DNA of 64,000 nucleotides from Ardenticatenaceae bacterium (GTDB lineage: Bacteria > Chloroflexota > Anaerolineae > Promineifilales > Promineifilaceae), in NCBI GenBank assembly GCA_011525915.1, contig WYBM01000073.1, forward strand, positions 23,273-87,272, given 5' to 3'. A program made the position numbers and the translations under genes. Below the pieces are notes generated by a model, which saw nothing but the letters and a program-made list of their open reading frames with translations, did not search any database and was not told where the DNA came from. This document shows, in pieces, positions 43,256-51,677 of this stretch. Numbering within the stretch: position 1 is the first letter of the stretch; the number at the start of each line of letters is the position of its first letter.

Positions 43256-44125
43256 TTAGGATTCCATGAAGGGCAGAACATGCCGGGTTTCAAGCGCTGA
43301 CTCGACGTTAAAAACAACCAATCTTTCGGCGCCCATATGCCGGGCGATTTGGACCTTATCCCACACAATATTGGCCTGCCCGGTTAGTTGTAATGTACGG
43401 TGGCCTGTAAAGTCAAGAAATAGCAAACCTGCTTTGGGGTTAGCTGTTATGTTGCCCAGCGTATTAAACATCATGTTGCCGGCATAATCAGGCCAGATGA
43501 GCTGTGTGGCGCTTTCTACCTGTACAAATCCTTTAGGGCCGCCCCGGTGAGAAGCGTCTGCCCCGCCTTCGGGGTGTGCCGAGGCAACAAAAAATGTGTC
43601 AGCTGTGCTAACCCATTGGGCCTGTTCGGCCGAAAGTTGTTTGGCGGTGGTGATGGTGGGCACCTCTGCAGTTGTTAACTGTGATGTCATATGCCGGGAT
43701 TGAATATATTTTGGGCAGTTGGCATAAACTTGCGATGCATAAATGATAAACCCATCATGATCCCATTCGGCCGTGCCATTCAGCCGCATTCGCCGTCGTG
43801 TGGCGAACTCAATGGCCAGCAGTCCAACATCGCCGCCAGTTTTTAGGTTTGCAAAAAGTGGGTCAGATGTGTGTGGTAACGCCCTGATCTGTACGGTCTG
43901 CTCATCTACAGCGTGCATAAAAGGGAGGTCGCCGGCCAATAAAGATGCCCACGGCCGTGTTTCAGAATCGGTAGAAGCAATGATGGCAAACGGCCGTTCG
44001 GCTAAAAATTGGGCCGCTGCTGGGGGGATGGTTGGCTTGATGCTGTGACCAACCCGTGCCGCCATCGGCTGTACGCCGGCACGCTGTTGCACAGCCAACT
44101 CTCCTGCATGAAAAGGGGTATCCAT
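43256..44125 (-). CDS. Pyridoxamine-phosphate-oxidase-like FMN protein
   Basis: 289 residues with a PPOX-type split barrel: FAIIASTDSETRPWASLLAG near residue 47 and LIWPDYAGNMMFNTLGNITANPKAGLLFLDF in parts near residue 215. The N-terminal HAGELAVQQRAG is typical of a larger subfamily of unknown oxidases, so it is not PdxH itself. GGAG lies 6 bases before the ATG. It follows the glyoxalase-like gene by 71 bases, probably in one operon controlled with the divergent CGNR regulator. Confidence 0.82.
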   Translation of the reverse strand: MDTPFHAGELAVQQRAGVQPMAARVGHSIKPTIPPAAAQFLAERPFAIIASTDSETRPWASLLAGDLPFMHAVDEQTVQIRALPHTSDPLFANLKTGGDVGLLAIEFATRRRMRLNGTAEWDHDGFIIYASQVYANCPKYIQSRHMTSQLTTAEVPTITTAKQLSAEQAQWVSTADTFFVASAHPEGGADASHRGGPKGFVQVESATQLIWPDYAGNMMFNTLGNITANPKAGLLFLDFTGHRTLQLTGQANIVWDKVQIARHMGAERLVVFNVESALETRHVLPFMES

Positions 44126-44196
44126 AAAACACTCCTGCGTATGGGGTTTACTAAAAATTGCCGTTTGGCAAGGGTGGCGCTTGTGGTTGCCGTGTC

Positions 44197-44643
44197 CTAG
44201 AAGAAGCCACAGGTGGGCGCGTCACCTGCGGGGGCCGGCTGCACGTCTGCTCCCTGTGATGCATACACCTCCAGGCGAATGCCGTCTGGGTCTTCAAAAA
44301 AGATACCACCTGAGGTCATCCCTTCACCATGAGGTACGATGCCATTGTGGTACAGCTTTGTGCCTGACTGACGCACTTTGTCTTCCACCGCCTTGACTTT
44401 TTCGATGTTGTCTACTTCAAAAGAGAGATGATGCAGGCCAGGATTACCAGTGTGGAAGCGCCCGTTGCTCTGCTGCCACAATGTCAATACCAGGCGTGCG
44501 TTGTCTGTTAAAAAGACAAACGCTCGTTCTGTTTCTGCCGATTCTGCGGCCACATCAAACCCAAACACATCCTGATAGAATCGCTTTGAGCGCTGCAGGT
44601 TAGTGACATTAAGCCCGATGTGTCCTGTCATAAACGTTGTCAT
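44197..44643 (-). CDS. Glyoxalase/VOC-family protein
   Basis: 148 residues, two beta-alpha-beta-beta-beta modules of the vicinal oxygen chelate fold. HIGLNVTNLQRSKRFYQDVFG opens the first with a metal His, LHHLSFEVDNIEKV the second, and FFEDPDGIRLEVYA closes with the metal Glu. It could be a dioxygenase, lyase or binding protein. The ATG at 44643 has GGAG 7 bases upstream. Promoter on the shared divergent region. Confidence 0.88.
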   Translation of the reverse strand: MTTFMTGHIGLNVTNLQRSKRFYQDVFGFDVAAESAETERAFVFLTDNARLVLTLWQQSNGRFHTGNPGLHHLSFEVDNIEKVKAVEDKVRQSGTKLYHNGIVPHGEGMTSGGIFFEDPDGIRLEVYASQGADVQPAPAGDAPTCGFF

Positions 44644-44691
44644 GATCAATCTCCTTGATATAACTGTCTAAATGTATTTATAATGGTTAGA

Positions 44692-44742
44692 ATAGTACAG
44701 CAGAAGACCTAACTTGTCAACCTGTGTTTTGATGGTTAAAAT
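44692..44742. promoter_or_regulatory. Divergent promoters sharing one -35 region
   Basis: Plus: TTGTCA (44714-44719), 17 bases, TAAAAT (44737-44742) for the CGNR gene. Minus: TTGACA (44715-44720), 17 bases, TACTAT (44692-44697) for the glyoxalase operon. The -35 boxes overlap by five bases. ATGGTTARAAT occurs twice in direct orientation (from 44683 and 44732) as a possible regulator site. Confidence 0.7.
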
Positions 44743-44748
44743 GAAGCC

Positions 44749-45330
44749 ATGACAGAACAGCAAAAATTTGAGCATGTAGGGGGACATCCACTTATTGACC
44801 TGGTTAACACCGAAGTCATACAAGGCAGTCTGCGTGTAGACCAGTTGGCTGACAATGCAGACGTTATTGCCTGGCTGCTTGATGTGAGATTGATAACAGA
44901 AGGTGCGCTGCAATTTAACTGGCATGATGACCCTACACTGCTGATGCAGGTTCGCGCCTTTCGGCAGCAAATGCGCCAGATGCTGGTCGCCATTGTTGCC
45001 GAGCAGCCGGTTGCCGAAGAAACAATGAAGGCCATCAATGAGCGGCTGCAGCATTGGCAGGCACAGCCACGGTTAATACGGTGTGACGGTGGATTTGAGC
45101 AGCAGTGGGACTTTGCGTTTTTACAGCCGGCACACCTGGTGGCCAAACTGGCAGAAGTAGCGGTAAACTTTTTGACGACCATTAATCTTATATATGTCCG
45201 GCGTTGTGGGAATGATGAATGTATCCGCTATTTTCTGGACACGAGTAAAAATCATTCACGCCGCTGGTGTTCGATGGAAGGGTGTGGTAACCGGATGAAG
45301 GCCCGGGCCTATTATGCCCGCGAAAAGTGA
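44749..45330 (+). CDS. CGNR zinc-finger regulator (ABATE domain)
   Basis: 193 residues. The N-terminal domain starts with the ABATE-like GGHPLIDLVNTEV. The C-terminus is the CGNR zinc finger: RRCGNDECIRYFLDTSKN, then RRWCSMEGCGNRMKA, giving four Cys. Members are thought to be stress- or ligand-responsive DNA-binding regulators, often next to the genes they control. Here it is divergent from the glyoxalase/oxidase pair. The -10 box ends 6 bases before the ATG and no Shine-Dalgarno is seen, so the mRNA is probably leaderless. Confidence 0.88.
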   Translation: MTEQQKFEHVGGHPLIDLVNTEVIQGSLRVDQLADNADVIAWLLDVRLITEGALQFNWHDDPTLLMQVRAFRQQMRQMLVAIVAEQPVAEETMKAINERLQHWQAQPRLIRCDGGFEQQWDFAFLQPAHLVAKLAEVAVNFLTTINLIYVRRCGNDECIRYFLDTSKNHSRRWCSMEGCGNRMKARAYYAREK

Positions 45331-45406
45331 TTGCGACTGGTTATGGCCAACGGCCGTGACCCTGACACATGCATCTTGGGAGCAAGCTGCGGAGTAGTTT
45401 GCCTAC

Positions 45407-46309
45407 GTGAAGATCTTTTGTTATGACCAATACACGTACCCGCTGCCGGATGGCCACCGCTTCCCGGCGAGCAAATACCAGCTGCTGCGGCAGGCAGTGG
45501 AAGCAGCGGCTGTGGTTCCCCCACAAAATCTTATCAATCCCGTACCCGCTACGTTTGAACAGCTAAGGCTGGCCCACGACCCCGATTACATTGAGCGCGT
45601 GTTGACAGGCGGGCTCAGTGCCGCCGAACAGCGGCAGATTGGTCTGCCCTGGTCAGCGGCACTGGCGCAGCGGGTGCAATACTCGGTGGGGGCTACCATT
45701 GGCGCCAGCCGGGCCGCGCTGAAAGAGGGGCTCAGCGTCTCACTAGGTGGGGGCACACACCATGCGCGGCGGGCAGAAGGGCAGGGGTACTGTTTATTTA
45801 ATGACACGGCCGTGGCCGCCCGTGTCTTGCAAGCAGAAGGTCTGGTTAGCCAGGCGGTGGTCATTGATTGTGACGTGCATCAGGGAAATGGCACCGCCGA
45901 CATCACGCAGGATGACCCCACCATCTTTACCTTTTCCATTCATGGCCAGAACAACTTCCCCTTCCGCAAAATTCCCGGTGACCTGGACATTGGCCTGCCG
46001 GACGGCACCGGTGATGATGATTATTTGGCGGCTTTGCAAGAGGGCTTGGTGCAGGCGTTGGTCAGGCAGCCAGGCCTCGCCTATTTCCTGGCCGGAGCAG
46101 ATGTGCATAAAAATGACCGTCTGGGGCGGTTGGCGCTGACCAAAGCGGGAATTGCGGCGCGTGACCAACTGGTATTACAGGCATGCCAGGCACGGGGGAT
46201 ACCCGTGGTGGTGACCATGGCCGGGGGCTACGGCCGTGACATTCACCAAACAGTGGCCATCCAATTGCAGACCGTACAACTGTGCCAGGCGTTGAGTGAA
46301 TTGTGGTGA
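45407..46309 (+). CDS. Histone-deacetylase-family amidohydrolase
   Basis: 300-residue zinc hydrolase of the HDAC/AcuC/APAH superfamily. Active-site blocks: GGGTHHARRAEGQGYCLFND, VIDCDVHQGNGTAD with metal ligands, and LAGADVHKNDRLGRLAL with the third ligand, then MAGGYGRD. Bacterial members deacetylate acetylpolyamines, acetyl-CoA synthetase or small amides; the substrate is not evident. The start is GTG at 45407 with GGAG 13 bases upstream. It follows the CGNR gene but has no clear link to it. Confidence 0.9.
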   Translation: MKIFCYDQYTYPLPDGHRFPASKYQLLRQAVEAAAVVPPQNLINPVPATFEQLRLAHDPDYIERVLTGGLSAAEQRQIGLPWSAALAQRVQYSVGATIGASRAALKEGLSVSLGGGTHHARRAEGQGYCLFNDTAVAARVLQAEGLVSQAVVIDCDVHQGNGTADITQDDPTIFTFSIHGQNNFPFRKIPGDLDIGLPDGTGDDDYLAALQEGLVQALVRQPGLAYFLAGADVHKNDRLGRLALTKAGIAARDQLVLQACQARGIPVVVTMAGGYGRDIHQTVAIQLQTVQLCQALSELW

Positions 46310-46514
46310 ATTGGCCATAGAGAGAAAATCGGCGCTTTCACAGGCAGAAAGGGCGGTCATTATGGCCCGCCGGGCCAACGATGATCATGTTGGCACCCAA
46401 CAAGACCCATAAAAACATACCAGGCAGCAGCGAAGCGGTGGGCAGCAGCAGGTCAACGGCCGTCACCCGCCGGGCTGGCCCCATGAAACGTGGGCGGGGA
46501 ATGGCGCAGCAGAT

Positions 46515-46540
46515 GATAGTCACCGGCAAGGGTGACTATC
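46515..46540. terminator. Hairpin in gap downstream of cbs
   Basis: GATAGTCACC-GGCAAG-GGTGACTATC, a perfect 10-pair stem between the converging HDAC-like and cbs genes. No T-run on either side. The rest of 46310-46558 shows no convincing gene. Confidence 0.45.
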
Positions 46541-46558
46541 ACCCGGTAGAAAGCAGGT

Positions 46559-47992
46559 TTACTTTACCTGTGTAGAGAGGAAGTCCAGAATGTCAATCTT
46601 GGTGAGAATGCCCTGGACCTGGTCGCCGGTGGCGATAATGGCCGCGTTATGATGACTAAAGATGCCCATAAGCGTTTCCAGCGGCGTGTTAGGCCGCACC
46701 ACCGGCACATTGCGGTCAATGATGGATTCAATGGTTTCGTGGGGATCATGGGTGGCGCGGCTGGTGACCAGCATATGGTTGAGCAGGTCGATTTCAGTCA
46801 CGGCGCCCAGCAGACGGCCGTCGTCATCCAGCACCGGCAGTTGTGACACATTGTACTGCTTCATCTTGCTCACAACGTTGGCAATCAGGTCCTGGGGGCC
46901 GGCGGTAATAAGACCCTGATCAGGTTTGGCAAATTGTACGTCCTGGGCACGAACATCAATCCAGGCTCGCTCTAAAAAGCCATTTTCGCGCATCCATTCA
47001 TCGTCAAAAACCTTGCTCAGGTAACGGGAACCAGAATCGGGCAAAATGACTACCATGACGTCATCTGGCCCCAGGTTGTGTTCACGGGCGTACTTAATAG
47101 CGCCCACCACGGCAGACCCGCTGGAGCCGCCGCAGAAGATGCCTTCTTCCCGCACCAGCCGCCGGGCCATCAACAGGCTTTCTTTATCGTTGACCTGAAC
47201 GATATGATCAACCACACTTAAGTCAGTGGTGCCGGGCAAGAAGTCTTCCCCAATGCCTTCTACCTTGTATCCTTCGGCTTTGGTATATTTGCCACTGCGG
47301 TGCAGTTCATAGAGGATAGAGCCTATCGGATCTACGCCGATAATTTTGACATGTGGGTTCTGTTCTTTTAAGTAGAGCCCCGTGCCGCTAATGGTGCCGC
47401 CTGTGCCCATACCAACGACAAAATGTGTAATTTTGCCCCTGGTTTGCCGCCAAATCTCTGGCCCGGTGGAGACGTAGTGGGCCCGCGGGTTTTCCGGGTT
47501 GTGGTATTGGTTGGCCAGGATGGCGTTGGGGGTTTCAGCCACCAATCGTTCAGAGACTTTGTAGTAACTACGTGGATCATCAGGCTCTACGGCCGTGGGC
47601 GTCACCACCACCCGGCCCCCAAAGGCCCGCAGCAAGAGTATCTTTTCCTGGGACATCTTATCGGGCATGACAAAAATGGTACGGTACCCTTTGATGGCCG
47701 CGGCAATGGCCAGCCCAACGCCGGTATTACCAGAAGTTGCCTCCACAATGGTGCCCCCTGGTTTAAGACGGCCACTGGCCTCGGCCTCGGCAATAATCGC
47801 CGGGCCGATGCGATCTTTCACCGAACCGCCGGGATTAAAAAACTCTACCTTGACCAGTAGTTGGCAAGACAGGTCACTACCGATGGTATGCAGCCGCACC
47901 AGCGGCGTGTCGCCGATGGTATCCAGGATGCTGTCATACACTTCCATCTCTTCATCAGTAAAATCTGTTACAAACGCTTCGTTTACCATCAT
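46559..47992 (-). CDS. cbs: Cystathionine beta-synthase with CBS pair
   Basis: 477-residue PLP enzyme of the cysteine synthase fold (about 20-335) with two C-terminal CBS domains (about 345-475). PLP-Lys in FFNPGGSVKDR, phosphate loop TSGNTGVG, GMGTGGTISGTG and GGSSGSAV are seen; the CBS part has VSQLPVLDDDGRLLGAVTE. It condenses homocysteine and serine in transsulfuration, or may act as a cysteine synthase. The CBS pair suggests control by adenosyl ligands. No heme-binding N-terminal extension. Stand-alone gene. Confidence 0.92.
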   Translation of the reverse strand: MMVNEAFVTDFTDEEMEVYDSILDTIGDTPLVRLHTIGSDLSCQLLVKVEFFNPGGSVKDRIGPAIIAEAEASGRLKPGGTIVEATSGNTGVGLAIAAAIKGYRTIFVMPDKMSQEKILLLRAFGGRVVVTPTAVEPDDPRSYYKVSERLVAETPNAILANQYHNPENPRAHYVSTGPEIWRQTRGKITHFVVGMGTGGTISGTGLYLKEQNPHVKIIGVDPIGSILYELHRSGKYTKAEGYKVEGIGEDFLPGTTDLSVVDHIVQVNDKESLLMARRLVREEGIFCGGSSGSAVVGAIKYAREHNLGPDDVMVVILPDSGSRYLSKVFDDEWMRENGFLERAWIDVRAQDVQFAKPDQGLITAGPQDLIANVVSKMKQYNVSQLPVLDDDGRLLGAVTEIDLLNHMLVTSRATHDPHETIESIIDRNVPVVRPNTPLETLMGIFSHHNAAIIATGDQVQGILTKIDILDFLSTQVK

Positions 47993-48085
47993 ATGTTCAC
48001 CTGTGGGAATTAGTAAGATTATGGGCTTTTATGCCCTGCTCACATTATTTTAACGGCTAGTATACTCGAACCTGGGGCATCTGGC

Positions 48086-48113
48086 TTGAGTTTATAGAAA
48101 GCATGTTTATAAT
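48086..48113 (+). promoter_or_regulatory. Promoter of LysM-glycosidase gene
   Basis: TTGAGT (48086-48091), 16 bases, TATAAT (48108-48113). Immediately after, TAGACATAAC-TTTT-GTTGTGTCTA (48115-48138) forms a 10-base inverted repeat with one mismatch at the expected start of transcription, either an operator or a leader hairpin. Confidence 0.6.
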
Positions 48114-48165
48114 GTAGACATAACTTTTGTTGTGTCTAAACAACATTTAAGGAAGGAAGGTAGGT

Positions 48166-49584
48166 ATGAAGAAATCCCGTTCAATTGCCGGGCTGATAGC
48201 ACTATGTGCCTTATTGGTGGTGGTAACGGCCGTGTCTGCCCTGACCTATACCGTGCAATATGGTGATACGCTCTTTAGCATTGCCAGGCGGTTTGGCACC
48301 ACGGTCAGCGCCATTGTGGTGGCCAATAATATCCCTAACCCTAACCTCATTTACGTCGGGCAGCAGTTAGAAATTCCTTCAGGTTCAAACCCACCGCCGC
48401 TGCCCACGCAGCCTTCAACCACCCCTCAACCGCCGCCAACCGCCCAGCCACCGGGCGGCTCCACAACCTATGTGGTGCGGTCAGGTGATACCCTCTCTTC
48501 TATTGCCCGGCGCTTTGGCACCACGGTCAGCGCCATTGTGGCCGCCAATCATATTGCCAACCCCAATCTTATTTATCCGGGCCAGGTGCTTATCATTCCT
48601 ACCGGATCTAACCCGCCGCCACAGCCACCCCCGGGCAGCACGCCGCCACCATCGCCTGGTTTTGAATTGGGCGGTCAGAGTTTGAACCTGGGCAACAAAG
48701 CACGTATGCAAGAAGCACGCATGAATTGGATCAAAATTCAACACAAGTGGGCACCTGGCCAGTCAGCCGGCGATCTGGCCGGCGCCATTCAAGATGCGCA
48801 TAACAATGGCTTTAAGATTTTGCTCTCTATTACCGGCGCACAAACCTATCCGCCGGCCAATGGCATTGACTTTAACGGGTACGTCACCTTTGTCCGTGAC
48901 GTGGCGGCCTTGGGCCCGGACGCTATCGAAATCTGGAATGAGCAAAATATTGATTTTGAATGGCCGGCCGGGCAGATCAGCCCCACGTCTTACGTGAACA
49001 ATATGCTGGCGCCGGCATACAACATCATCAAGTCGGTTAACCCCAACGTGATGGTGATTTCGGGGGCGCTGGCGCCCACTGGTTTTGACAACGGTACCAA
49101 TGCCTGGTCTGATGCCCGCTATCTGCAGGGCATGGCGGCGGCGGGCGCCACCAATTATATGGACTGCATTGGTGTCCATCACAATGCGGGGGCAACTGCG
49201 CCCAACGCTGTTACTGGCCATCCGGCCGATGATGGGGGACGTCATTATAGCTGGTATTTTGGGCCCACATTTGATCTATACTACAACAGCTTTGGCGGCG
49301 CCCGCCGGCTGTGTTTTACGGAGTTGGGTTATCTGTCCCCGGAAGGGTTTACCTTTCTCCCGCCGAATTTTTCCTGGGCCAGCAGCACCACCACCAGCCA
49401 ACATGCCCAATGGTTGGGTGAAGCGGTGGGCTTGGCCCGCAGCAGCGGCAGGGCGCGGTTGGTGATCGTGTTTAATGTGGACTTTACCGCGTACACCCAG
49501 CAAGACCCACAGGCCGGGTATGCTGTCATTCGGCCCAACGGTTCCTGCCCGGCCTGCGCCACACTAAGCGCCGCCATGCAATAG
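48166..49584 (+). CDS. Secreted double-LysM glycoside-hydrolase-like protein
   Basis: 472 residues. A signal peptide (SIAGLIALCALLVVVTAVSA) is followed by two nearly identical LysM domains (about 26-70 and 99-143, both with GDTLxSIARRFGTTVSAIV), Pro-rich linkers, and a TIM-barrel domain from about 165. Candidate catalytic acids are IEIWNEQN (acid/base) and CFTELGYL (nucleophile), as in clan A glycosidases (GH39-like). It probably acts on wall or external glycans. GGAAGG lies 6 bases before the ATG. Ends at a strong terminator. Confidence 0.88.
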   Translation: MKKSRSIAGLIALCALLVVVTAVSALTYTVQYGDTLFSIARRFGTTVSAIVVANNIPNPNLIYVGQQLEIPSGSNPPPLPTQPSTTPQPPPTAQPPGGSTTYVVRSGDTLSSIARRFGTTVSAIVAANHIANPNLIYPGQVLIIPTGSNPPPQPPPGSTPPPSPGFELGGQSLNLGNKARMQEARMNWIKIQHKWAPGQSAGDLAGAIQDAHNNGFKILLSITGAQTYPPANGIDFNGYVTFVRDVAALGPDAIEIWNEQNIDFEWPAGQISPTSYVNNMLAPAYNIIKSVNPNVMVISGALAPTGFDNGTNAWSDARYLQGMAAAGATNYMDCIGVHHNAGATAPNAVTGHPADDGGRHYSWYFGPTFDLYYNSFGGARRLCFTELGYLSPEGFTFLPPNFSWASSTTTSQHAQWLGEAVGLARSSGRARLVIVFNVDFTAYTQQDPQAGYAVIRPNGSCPACATLSAAMQ

Positions 49585-49613
49585 TCATAGGGGTTGTTGT
49601 TTTTACATCATGG

Positions 49614-49643
49614 AAACCGGCAGCCACAACTGCCGGTTTTTTT
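49614..49643 (+). terminator. Strong intrinsic terminator
   Basis: AAACCGGCA-GCCACAAC-TGCCGGTTT with a run of seven or more T. Confidence 0.92.
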
Positions 49644-49657
49644 ATGACAATCCTCAG

Positions 49658-49686
49658 TTACCAAAGGAAGAAGGGTACGTTATAAT
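49658..49686 (+). promoter_or_regulatory. Promoter of CBS-pair gene
   Basis: TTACCA (49658-49663), 17 bases, TATAAT (49681-49686). Confidence 0.6.
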
Positions 49687-49759
49687 GGCAAGGCATGGGC
49701 CAATGGGGCTTGGGATTATTTCCTGTTGGCAGTGATTGTTGGAAAAGGAAGTGGGGATT

Positions 49760-50194
49760 ATGAAGATCAGCAATATCTTGACAACAAAAAGCCATCAAGT
49801 GTTTACCATTGTACCTGAGCAGCGGGTAGCTGAAGCTGTGGTCTTGTTTCAGGAGCACAATATTGGCGCCTTGCCGGTGCTGGACGCCCACGGCCGTTTG
49901 GTGGGCATTTTGTCTGAACGGGATGTGGTCCGCCATTTGCCACAGTATGAGCAGATTTTGGCGGTGCCGGTGCAGGCATTAATGACAGCGCATGTCATCA
50001 CGGCCGTGCCCGATGATGATCTCATGTCCGTGGCCCATACCATGACTGAGAAACGCATTCGCCACCTGCCGGTTTTGGACAACGGCCGTCTCATTGGCAT
50101 TGTCTCCATTGGCGATGTCCTGAAGGCACAGCGTGACCAGTACCGGGGCGAAATTGACACCATGGAAGCACAAATCCTGGCCAATGACGCCTGA
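49760..50194 (+). CDS. CBS-domain pair protein
   Basis: 144 residues made only of two CBS domains (VAEAVVLFQEHNIGALPVLD..GRLVGILSERDVV; MTEKRIRHLPVLDNGRLIGIVSIGDVL in parts). Stand-alone pairs bind adenosine nucleotides and regulate partners. Start at ATG 49760 after AAAGGAAGTGGGG. It precedes the ferredoxin reductase gene by 57 bases on the same strand and may be cotranscribed. Confidence 0.9.
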   Translation: MKISNILTTKSHQVFTIVPEQRVAEAVVLFQEHNIGALPVLDAHGRLVGILSERDVVRHLPQYEQILAVPVQALMTAHVITAVPDDDLMSVAHTMTEKRIRHLPVLDNGRLIGIVSIGDVLKAQRDQYRGEIDTMEAQILANDA

Positions 50195-50251
50195 GTTTAA
50201 GTTGTTTCGCATTTTTCCATTCTCATTATTTCCAATCAAAGGAGCAAACCC

Positions 50252-51649
50252 ATGTCACAAGTTGGTCATGACGGCCGTCCGCTGCGGGTAGCCATCATTG
50301 GCGCGGGCCCCGCCGGTTTTTATGCCATCGAACGACTTTTTAAAGAAAAGAGCCTGACCATTGAAGTAGATTTATATGACCGTTTACCCACTCCTTATGG
50401 TCTGGTCCGGGCCGGGGTGGCCCCTGATCATCAGAAAATCAAATCAGTCACAAAGGTATTTGACAAACTTGCCGCCCAGCCACAGTTTCACTTTTTTGGT
50501 AATGTGGAAATTGGCCAGGATGTTAGCGTGGCTGAGCTGCGCCGCTTTTACCATGCTATTATTTACACCACCGGGGCACAGACAGACAAAAACCTGAACA
50601 TTCCCGGCATTGATCTGAAAAACAGCCACGCGGCCACAGAGTTTGTGGCCTGGTATAACGGCCACCCTGATTACCGGGACCTGCAATTTGATCTGTCACA
50701 GGAATGTGTGGCTGTGGTAGGCGTAGGGAATGTGGCCGTCGATGTAGCCCGTATTTTGTGCCGCACCGTGGATGAATTGGCAGAAACGGACATTGCTGAT
50801 CATGCCCTGGAAGCGCTGCGCCACAGCCAGGTGAAAGAAGTGTATATGTTAGGGCGGCGTGGTGTGGCTCAGGCGGCGTTTACGCCGGCGGAAGTAAAGG
50901 AGTTGGGGGAGATGGCCGGGGCAGATGTGTATGTACTGCCGGCCGAGGCTGCCTTGGACCCCATTAGCCAGGAGTCACTGGCGGAGGCTGACCGAGGGAC
51001 CATGCGTAAGATCGAGATTGTACAGGCCTATGCCGGACGGCCGTTGACCGGCAAGCCGCGCCGCCTGATTTTACGCTTTTTGGTGTCGCCGGAGGCGCTG
51101 ATTGGGGATGACAACGGTCGTGTTTGTGCCATGCGCCTTGTTCGTAATGAGCTGTACAAGACCGAAAGCGGCTCGCTGCGTTCCCGGGCTGTTGACCAGC
51201 ATGAGGAGATCCCGGTAGGCCTGGTCTTTCGCTCTATTGGCTATGAGGGTGTCCCTATCCCTGGGGTGCCGTTTAATGAACGCTGGGGGGTCATTTATAA
51301 TGAACAAGGGCGGGTGATTAACCCGGAGACCCATAGTGTGGTGACCGGTGAATATACAGCCGGCTGGATCAAACGGGGGCCGTCCGGCGTCATCGGCACC
51401 AACAAACCAGACGCCGTGGAAACGGTGGAATGCCTGTTGGCGGACTTCCATGAAGGAAAGCTGCCGACGCCAGACGCGGCTGACTTTACGGCCGTGGAAA
51501 CCTTTGTTCGCCAACGCCAACCCCGGTACGTGAATTATGAAGATTGGCTGCGGTTGAACGAGATGGAAGAGGCCAAAGGAGCGGCGCTGGGCCGCCCCCG
51601 GGTCAAATTCACCCGCGTTGAAGAGATGCTGGCCGCCCTGGGTAAATAA
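50252..51649 (+). CDS. FprA-type ferredoxin-NADP reductase
   Basis: 465-residue two-dinucleotide-fold flavoprotein of the adrenodoxin-reductase (FprA) family. FAD site VAIIGAGPAGFYAIERLF, then PYGLVRAGVAPDHQKIK, the NADP site VVGVGNVAVDVARIL, and late GWIKRGPSGVIGTNK. It moves electrons between NADPH and ferredoxin. The ribosome site AAAGGAG lies before the ATG. The RNase H gene follows by 28 bases, so both may share a transcript. Confidence 0.92.
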   Translation: MSQVGHDGRPLRVAIIGAGPAGFYAIERLFKEKSLTIEVDLYDRLPTPYGLVRAGVAPDHQKIKSVTKVFDKLAAQPQFHFFGNVEIGQDVSVAELRRFYHAIIYTTGAQTDKNLNIPGIDLKNSHAATEFVAWYNGHPDYRDLQFDLSQECVAVVGVGNVAVDVARILCRTVDELAETDIADHALEALRHSQVKEVYMLGRRGVAQAAFTPAEVKELGEMAGADVYVLPAEAALDPISQESLAEADRGTMRKIEIVQAYAGRPLTGKPRRLILRFLVSPEALIGDDNGRVCAMRLVRNELYKTESGSLRSRAVDQHEEIPVGLVFRSIGYEGVPIPGVPFNERWGVIYNEQGRVINPETHSVVTGEYTAGWIKRGPSGVIGTNKPDAVETVECLLADFHEGKLPTPDAADFTAVETFVRQRQPRYVNYEDWLRLNEMEEAKGAALGRPRVKFTRVEEMLAALGK

Positions 51650-51677
51650 ATGAATGACGTGATGAAGGGCATTTCTG

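Noticed and set aside
46338..46529. 63-residue minus-strand frame with one hydrophobic segment after cbs
   Set aside because: Its start lies in a hairpin, no ribosome site is seen, and the product is unlike any family I know.
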